Below, one piece after another: positions 37,973 through 42,205 of a stretch of DNA of 42,205 bases. The stretch is taken from NCBI RefSeq assembly GCF_000375585.1, contig NZ_AQWP01000016.1, forward strand, positions 1-42,205, read 5' to 3'. The stretch's first letter is position 1. Every line of letters starts with the position of its first letter. The stretch is from Sinorhizobium meliloti 4H41. Lineage in GTDB: Bacteria > Pseudomonadota > Alphaproteobacteria > Rhizobiales > Rhizobiaceae. The notes beneath the pieces are model-generated. The model did not search any database. It was not told the DNA's origin and saw nothing but the letters and a program-made list of their open reading frames with translations. The translations under genes were made by a program, and so were the position numbers.

Positions 37973-38888
37973 ATGAAGATCGTTGTCATTGCCCTCAACA
38001 ATGTATTCGACACCGGTTTGGCAGCCGTGCTCGACACGCTTGCCACCGCCAACGGAACTCGCTACCCTGGAATCCTTTCCAGTGCCCAAGTTCGAGTGCG
38101 TGGTGGCTGGTGTCAGGGAGGCCGTGCACACTTCGCTGGGGCTGAGCGTGCCCGTGCAACCCACGGGCGCAGTAAGGCAACCTGACTGGGTAATCGTTCC
38201 GGCACTCGGCACCAAAATGCCGGAACCATTACTTGAGGTACTTGATGGGCACGAGTCGAAGGATGCGGCAGACCAGCTGCGAGCTTGGCATGCCGAGGCG
38301 CGCGGATCGGCGCGGCATGCATCGGGACATTTCTGCTGGCCGAGTCGGGTCTTTTGTGCGGTCACGACGCGACGACGGCCTGGTGGTTGGGGCCGCTGTT
38401 TCGCCAGCGCTATCCTGAAGTTCGGCTTGACGAACGGCGCATGCTGGTTCCGTCGGGCGACGTCGTCACCGCCGGCGCGGCGATGGGGCATCTGGAACTC
38501 GCGCTTTGGCTGGTGCGCCAAACAAGCCCTGCGCTGGCCGACATGGTGGCGCGCTACCTGCTCGTCGATACGAGGCCGTCCCAGGCCCCTTACGATACAT
38601 CTCGCGAATGCCGATCCGCTGGTTCAGCACTTCGAACGCTGGGCCCGCAACCGTTTGCACGAGGGTTTCTCTCTTGACGTGGCCGCGGATGCCCTGCACG
38701 TCAGCAAACGTACGCTCCAGCGCCGCATGGACGCCGTGCTTGGAAAATCGCCGCTGTCGTATTTTCAGGACCTGCGTGTTGAACGGGCGGTGCACCTGTT
38801 GCGTACCAGCCGGGTAACCTTGCGCACTCTACTGCGGAAGCGGCTTGGCCGGGGGGTGCGCGAGCTGCGGGACCTTTCCGGCCGCTGA
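37973..38888 (+). pseudogene. GlxA-like AraC-family regulator, multiply frameshifted
   Basis: Divergent from the ABM and PEBP genes. Fragments in changing frames restore a GlxA-type regulator. MKIVVIALNNVFDTGLAAVL opens it at 37973; EPLLEVLDGHESKDAADQLR, then (frame change) CIGTFLLAESGLLCGHDATT and WWLGPLFRQRYPEVRLDERR, form the DJ-1/PfpI-like domain. The AraC helix-turn-helix, LDVAADALHVSKRTLQRRMD, is back in the second frame. Near the end LLRTS is joined to VTLRTLLRKRLGRGVRELR, so about 15 residues of the second helix-turn-helix are deleted. At least three frameshifts plus a deletion make it non-functional. Confidence 0.8.
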
Positions 38889-39179
38889 ACGAGAGGGATC
38901 AACGCTCGGCCCGATCTCACGAGGTCTATTCGGCCGACTTGAAACACAGCACACGCGTCGCCTCGCCATTGTTATTTTGAATGCACCAATGGAGTGGCGG
39001 CAAGTTCGGTTCTCCTGGGCCGCAGGCTCGCCGACGTGCCCCCCCGGCCGGCGATGGCACACATGCGGGCATCGACCTAGTGAATCCTGCTTCTCGTCGG
39101 GTCTCTTGGCGAACGCGAATGGTAGGAGCGAAGCAAGTGAGTTGAACGCAATTGGCGTCCATTTCGGCAGCAGGATCAA

Positions 39180-39359
39180 ATGCTGCGCTCCCAGCAAGAG
39201 ATCAGCCAAGCGGACCTTGGACAGACGCTCGGAGTGACATCGCTGCAGGTGGAGAATACGAGACCGGATTCGACCGCAAGCAAGCTGGAAGCAATCGGTG
39301 ACGCTCTCGGTGTGCCCGTCTCTTTATTTTTTAAAGTTGGCTCCGCGGGAACGGCATGA
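39180..39359 (+). CDS. Short Xre-type helix-turn-helix protein, probably a fragment
   Basis: A 59-residue frame from ATG 39180. SQQEISQADLGQTLGVTSLQ, then ASKLEAIGDALGVPVSLFFK, is the Xre/Cro DNA-binding domain. The middle, normally 'QKYENGxNRI', is altered to VENTRPD, and the usual tail is missing. The reading frame is open 13 codons further upstream. From memory, S. fredii NGR234 carries a helix-turn-helix gene (y4wC) beside the two M16 peptidase genes, so the order may be conserved and this copy shortened. Function doubtful. Confidence 0.55.
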   Translation: MLRSQQEISQADLGQTLGVTSLQVENTRPDSTASKLEAIGDALGVPVSLFFKVGSAGTA

Positions 39360-40224
39360 CATTGAACCAGATTCTGATAAGGAGCGAAAGCGCCCTGATC
39401 GGCTCGACAGCCACCAGAGCACTGGAATTGCCGTCGTGGAGCGAAGGGAACTAAAAGTGACGATGAAGAGCTCCATGGTCGATTGGATAAACCGGCAGTC
39501 CCCCAGAGTGGCGACCGACTCCGGCTTCCCGGCGGACCGCCCCGACTGGCTGACGGATGAGATGGTGCAGCGGGCAGCGGGATCCGTAGGCGCGCACATC
39601 TATTCAATGCAGGGAACAGGCCGGATTAGACCGCATGCAGGCAATGCTGGATGATCTTCGGCCAAGGCAGGTTGAGATTGCCGCAGAGTTCATACCGGAC
39701 GAGAAACGCGCCTCGAGGCTTTCTGTCCCGCTTCCGTGGCCGATGACGTTCTGGAGAACAGGATCATAGAATGAGCAGAAGCGTCCAGGACCTCGCAATG
39801 ATGATGATCGATCATCTCAGGGCGCACCGAGGAGGAGAGGCCAACGCGATTCTCGATCATATCGATGCTTGGCAAAGGCGCGGCTATGGCGGTAGCCAAA
39901 TCACGATGGCTCGAATGCGTTTGGGCCGAAACGGCCTTGATGAGCGATGGCAGCGCTGCCCGACGCCGCCGCCCGAGATGCGCAAGCCGATCCATTTGCA
40001 ATGTCTTCGTGCCAAATCCAAACGTCTGAGAACTGCCGAGCTTGGCGTTGCACTTTCATTCGTTGCGCCATCGTCGTGTCTCGCGTCCGCCAGCAGACAA
40101 ACCCGTTTATCGTCGCTCGTGTACGCCGGGATCCTCCGCTGACCATCGAGGCGAAGGCGTTCTTTGATACCCCGAAGGACGCGACCTGGCGCAAAGGTCT
40201 TGTTCGGAATGTTCGGCTTAAGAC
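39360..40224. other. Region with short unnamed frames before the NifA site
   Basis: Three short plus-strand frames may be parts of one or more small genes. 39462-39654 reads MKSSMVDWINRQSPRVATDS; 39635-39769 reads MQAMLDDLRPRQVEIAAEFI; and 39771 onward reads MSRSVQDLAMMMIDHLRAHR then GGEANAILDHIDAWQRRGYG and runs to 40142, although its second half looks unlike protein. None has a strong ribosome-binding site or a recognised family. Confidence 0.3.
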
Positions 40225-40240
40225 TGTCCGGTTCAAGACA
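40225..40240. promoter_or_regulatory. NifA upstream activator sequence TGT-N10-ACA
   Basis: TGT (40225-40227), ten bases, ACA (40238-40240): an exact NifA-binding consensus. It lies 86 bases before the -24 element of the sigma-54 promoter at 40327, within the usual 80-150 base range. The motif alone is common by chance; the pairing with a perfect promoter gives it weight. Confidence 0.65.
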
Positions 40241-40326
40241 AAGTAGGATGCGACGGATAGGCAGCGGCATTCTCCCGCCGCTGAATCTGAAGGGCGTTTC
40301 CCTTGCAAAACGAGCCTGGTTCGCTT

Positions 40327-40342
40327 TGGCACACTTATTGCA
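40327..40342 (+). promoter_or_regulatory. Sigma-54 (RpoN) -24/-12 promoter of the M16 peptidase genes
   Basis: TGGCAC at 40327-40332 and TTGCA at 40338-40342, with exactly ten bases between the GG and the GC. This fits the RpoN consensus TGGCAC-N5-TTGCW. Transcription would start near 40352, about 80 bases before the peptidase ATG. With the NifA site upstream, it predicts expression under low oxygen in nodules. Confidence 0.8.
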
Positions 40343-40434
40343 CGCATGCCTGTAGATCGGCACGCTGGGTATCGGCGAAAATTAGGACGGCCCAAAGGAA
40401 ATACTTGGCCTGACGATCCCATCCTAGGGAGAAG

Positions 40435-41814
40435 ATGATGGGTACAGGAATGGATTCGCAGATCAGTGCGTTTGCGCTGCAAGCTTTCAGGACCCCGGAA
40501 GCAACAACGGCCGCCGAGGACTGGCGAGGCGGCCCCGAGATCGCAAATTTTCTTCTAGATAACGGTATGGAGGTGGTCGTCATACCTGACCACCGGATGC
40601 CAACCGTCAAGCAGATGGTCTGGTACAAAGCCGGCGGCGCCGATGCGCCTCCGGGGAAATCCGGCATCGCCCATTTTCTAGAGCATCTCATGTTCAAGGG
40701 CACGAGAAATCACCCGGCCGGCGAGTTTGGCGCGAGGGTCGCGGAAATCGGTGGCAAGCAAAACGCCTGCACCGGGTTTGACTACACCGCGTACCATCAG
40801 ACGGTCACGCCGGAAGCCCTCGGAACAATGATGGAATTCGAAGCCGACCGAATGAGGCATCTTGTTCTAACTGACGCGGTGATTGCACCGGAGCGCGATG
40901 TCGTTCTCGAAGAGCGGCGCATGCGCTATGAAAACAACCCAAGTGCTCGTCGCTATTGGGCGCTGCAAGCGACCCTCTATCAGAACCATCCGTACCGCAT
41001 TCCGAGGATCGGCTGGATGCACGAGATCGAACAGCTCAATCGTGAGGACGCCGAAGCGTTCTTCGATCGCTACTATGCTCCGAACAACGCCGTACTGGTG
41101 GTGGCGGGCGACGTGGATGCAACAACGGTGCGCAAGCTGGCGGAGAAGACCTATGGGGCCGCACCGCGTGGCCGGGACCTGCCGCCGCGGATCAGGCCGC
41201 AGGAGCCGGAGCAGAACACCAAACGAACGGTCGTGCTCACCGACCCGCGCGTGACCGTGCCGAGCTTCCGGAAGTCCTGGGTAACGACCTCCTACGGGAG
41301 CTCCGAAGCGGGCGACGCGGAAGCCCTCGATCTTCTGTCGGAAATTCTGGGCGGAGGAACGCGCAGCCGGATCTATCAGGAATTAATCGTGAAACAGGGG
41401 ATAGTCTCCTCGGGTGGCGCCTATTTCAACGGAACATCGCTCGATCCATCGAGCTTCAGTGTTTATGGCGCACCGCGGGGCGATGCGACGATCGAGGACG
41501 TGGAAAACGCAATCGACGCTGAAGTCCAGAAAATCATCGACACCGGTGTTACCGATGTCGAACTGGAGAAGGCCAAGAACCGTTTAGTGCGCTCGATGAT
41601 ATTCGCAGGCGACCGCCAGCGAGGATTGGCCGAGATATACGGGAGGGCGCTTGCGATCGGCCGCACCGTAGACGATTTACACGCCTGGCCCTTGAGGATC
41701 CGCGCGGTGACGCCGGCCGAGGCACAGTCGGTTGCCCGGAAGTACCTTAATCCTCACCGTTCCGTGACGGGATACCTGCTGCCACATGCCATCTCGGGAG
41801 CTAAATGCCAATGA
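40435..41814 (+). CDS. M16-family zinc metallopeptidase (catalytic subunit; y4wA-like)
   Basis: A 459-residue peptidase. The inverted zinc motif HxxEH is H80-FLE-H84 in [14 protein letters not shown], followed by the distal Glu region [20 protein letters not shown]. The second half has the partner-like M16 C-terminal domain ([20 protein letters not shown]). No clear signal peptide is present. The ATG at 40435 has AGGGAGA upstream. Expression is predicted from the NifA/sigma-54 promoter. It overlaps the next M16 gene by four bases, so a two-subunit enzyme like PqqF/G or MPP is likely. The layout resembles y4wA/y4wB of the NGR234 symbiotic plasmid (from memory). The substrate is unknown. Confidence 0.93.
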   Translation: MMGTGMDSQISAFALQAFRTPEATTAAEDWRGGPEIANFLLDNGMEVVVIPDHRMPTVKQMVWYKAGGADAPPGKSGIAHFLEHLMFKGTRNHPAGEFGARVAEIGGKQNACTGFDYTAYHQTVTPEALGTMMEFEADRMRHLVLTDAVIAPERDVVLEERRMRYENNPSARRYWALQATLYQNHPYRIPRIGWMHEIEQLNREDAEAFFDRYYAPNNAVLVVAGDVDATTVRKLAEKTYGAAPRGRDLPPRIRPQEPEQNTKRTVVLTDPRVTVPSFRKSWVTTSYGSSEAGDAEALDLLSEILGGGTRSRIYQELIVKQGIVSSGGAYFNGTSLDPSSFSVYGAPRGDATIEDVENAIDAEVQKIIDTGVTDVELEKAKNRLVRSMIFAGDRQRGLAEIYGRALAIGRTVDDLHAWPLRIRAVTPAEAQSVARKYLNPHRSVTGYLLPHAISGAKCQ

Positions 41815-42205
41815 CAACGCTCAACCGCATGCTGATCGAAAGCTCCAAGCCACTGCTCGCCGCGCGCATCCTAGACGTTGCGGCGCCGGGCCGGGCCGCG
41901 CCGGCGATACAGAAAATCGAGACAACGGGGGGGATAAAGGCTTGGCTGGTGGAAGATTATTCGCTGCCGATCACCACCATTGGGTTCGCGTTCGAGGGCG
42001 GCACCACGCAGGATTCTTCCGGTAAGGAAGGCGAGGTCAGGCTTATGACCTGGCTATTGGGCGAAGGGGCCGGCGACCTTGACAGCGAAGCCTTCCAGGA
42101 GCGGCTCGACGATGCTGGCGCTGAGATGCGGTTCGGGGCTGGGCGCGATGCGGTCTACGGCTCCATGCGAGTGCTCGCCGATCAGAAGGATGATGCGTTC
42201 GATCT
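41811..42205 (+). CDS. Second M16-family peptidase subunit, cut by the window end
   Basis: Starts at ATG 41811, overlapping the previous stop (ATGA). The 131 visible residues contain [20 protein letters not shown] then [20 protein letters not shown], the N-terminal M16 fold. Where the catalytic subunit has HFLEH, this one reads [13 protein letters not shown], so the zinc ligands are missing and it is the non-catalytic partner. The order catalytic-then-inactive subunit is usual for bacterial M16 pairs. The frame runs off the window, so length and C-terminus are unknown. Confidence 0.88.
   Translation, partial: MTTLNRMLIESSKPLLAARILDVAAPGRAAPAIQKIETTGGIKAWLVEDYSLPITTIGFAFEGGTTQDSSGKEGEVRLMTWLLGEGAGDLDSEAFQERLDDAGAEMRFGAGRDAVYGSMRVLADQKDDAFD

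Noticed and set aside
39884..40363. Minus-strand 159-codon frame over the M16 promoter region
   Set aside because: It covers a perfect sigma-54 promoter and NifA site, has no motif and no ribosome-binding site; treated as spurious.

Overview
The window reads as part of a symbiotic plasmid or symbiosis island of an alphaproteobacterial rhizobium (Rhizobium or Sinorhizobium/Ensifer type). The basis is a nodD regulator, a 3' fragment of nodU, a complete gibberellin (GA) operon of the rhizobial type, a NifA/sigma-54 promoter in front of an M16 peptidase pair, several broken genes and two insertion-sequence traces. No rRNA, tRNA, CRISPR array or replication origin was recognised.

Layout. (1) 1-2.0 kb: an insertion sequence with inverted ends and a short antitoxin-like remnant. 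(2) 2.2-9.4 kb: a complete sugar-uptake module. It has a divergent ROK repressor, a Tat-type solute-binding protein, two permeases, a Gfo/Idh/MocA dehydrogenase and an MsmK/UgpC-type ATPase, and ends at a strong intrinsic terminator. (3) 9.6-12.8 kb: a tiny LuxR-like protein, a GntR regulator, a HAD hydrolase and a GNAT acetyltransferase. (4) 12.9-13.8 kb: gene debris, namely a DUF2235 remnant on the minus strand and the last ~60 codons of cyp115. (5) 13.8-23.8 kb: the GA operon cyp112-cyp114-fd-sdr-cyp117-ggps-cps-ks-idi. It is visibly richer in G+C than its flanks, mostly has overlapping or closely spaced genes, and is followed by a broken IS5-type transposase. (6) 24.4-28.4 kb: a DegT/DnrJ/EryC1 aminotransferase, a divergent second ROK regulator and a rhizobial hypothetical protein. 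(7) 29.2-31.4 kb: a NodO-like RTX protein, an ABC-exporter scrap and the nodU remnant. (8) 32.4-35.1 kb: a molybdopterin oxidoreductase fused to an FAD/2Fe-2S reductase, lacking its N-terminus and interrupted by two in-frame TAA codons. (9) 35.5-38.9 kb: nodD, then a decaying cluster of a PEBP gene, a frameshifted monooxygenase and a frameshifted GlxA/AraC regulator. (10) 39.2-42.2 kb: an Xre fragment and two M16 peptidase genes behind a sigma-54/NifA promoter; the second runs off the window.

How the genes work together. The GA operon encodes every step from IPP/DMAPP to GA9: Idi, GGPP synthase, CPS, KS, CYP117, CYP114 with ferredoxin, SDR and CYP112. The 3-oxidase CYP115, which would make bioactive GA4, survives only as a C-terminal scrap. 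The expected product is therefore GA9, to be activated by the host plant.

The HAD/GNAT genes and the aminotransferase now lie on opposite sides of the GA island. Each has in its upstream region a nearly identical AT-rich palindrome (AAATATATT-N4-AATATAYTT). This suggests they are, or were, one co-regulated amino-sugar or aminocyclitol regulon. That shared operator and the NifA-type promoter of the peptidase pair are the least expected regulatory signals here.
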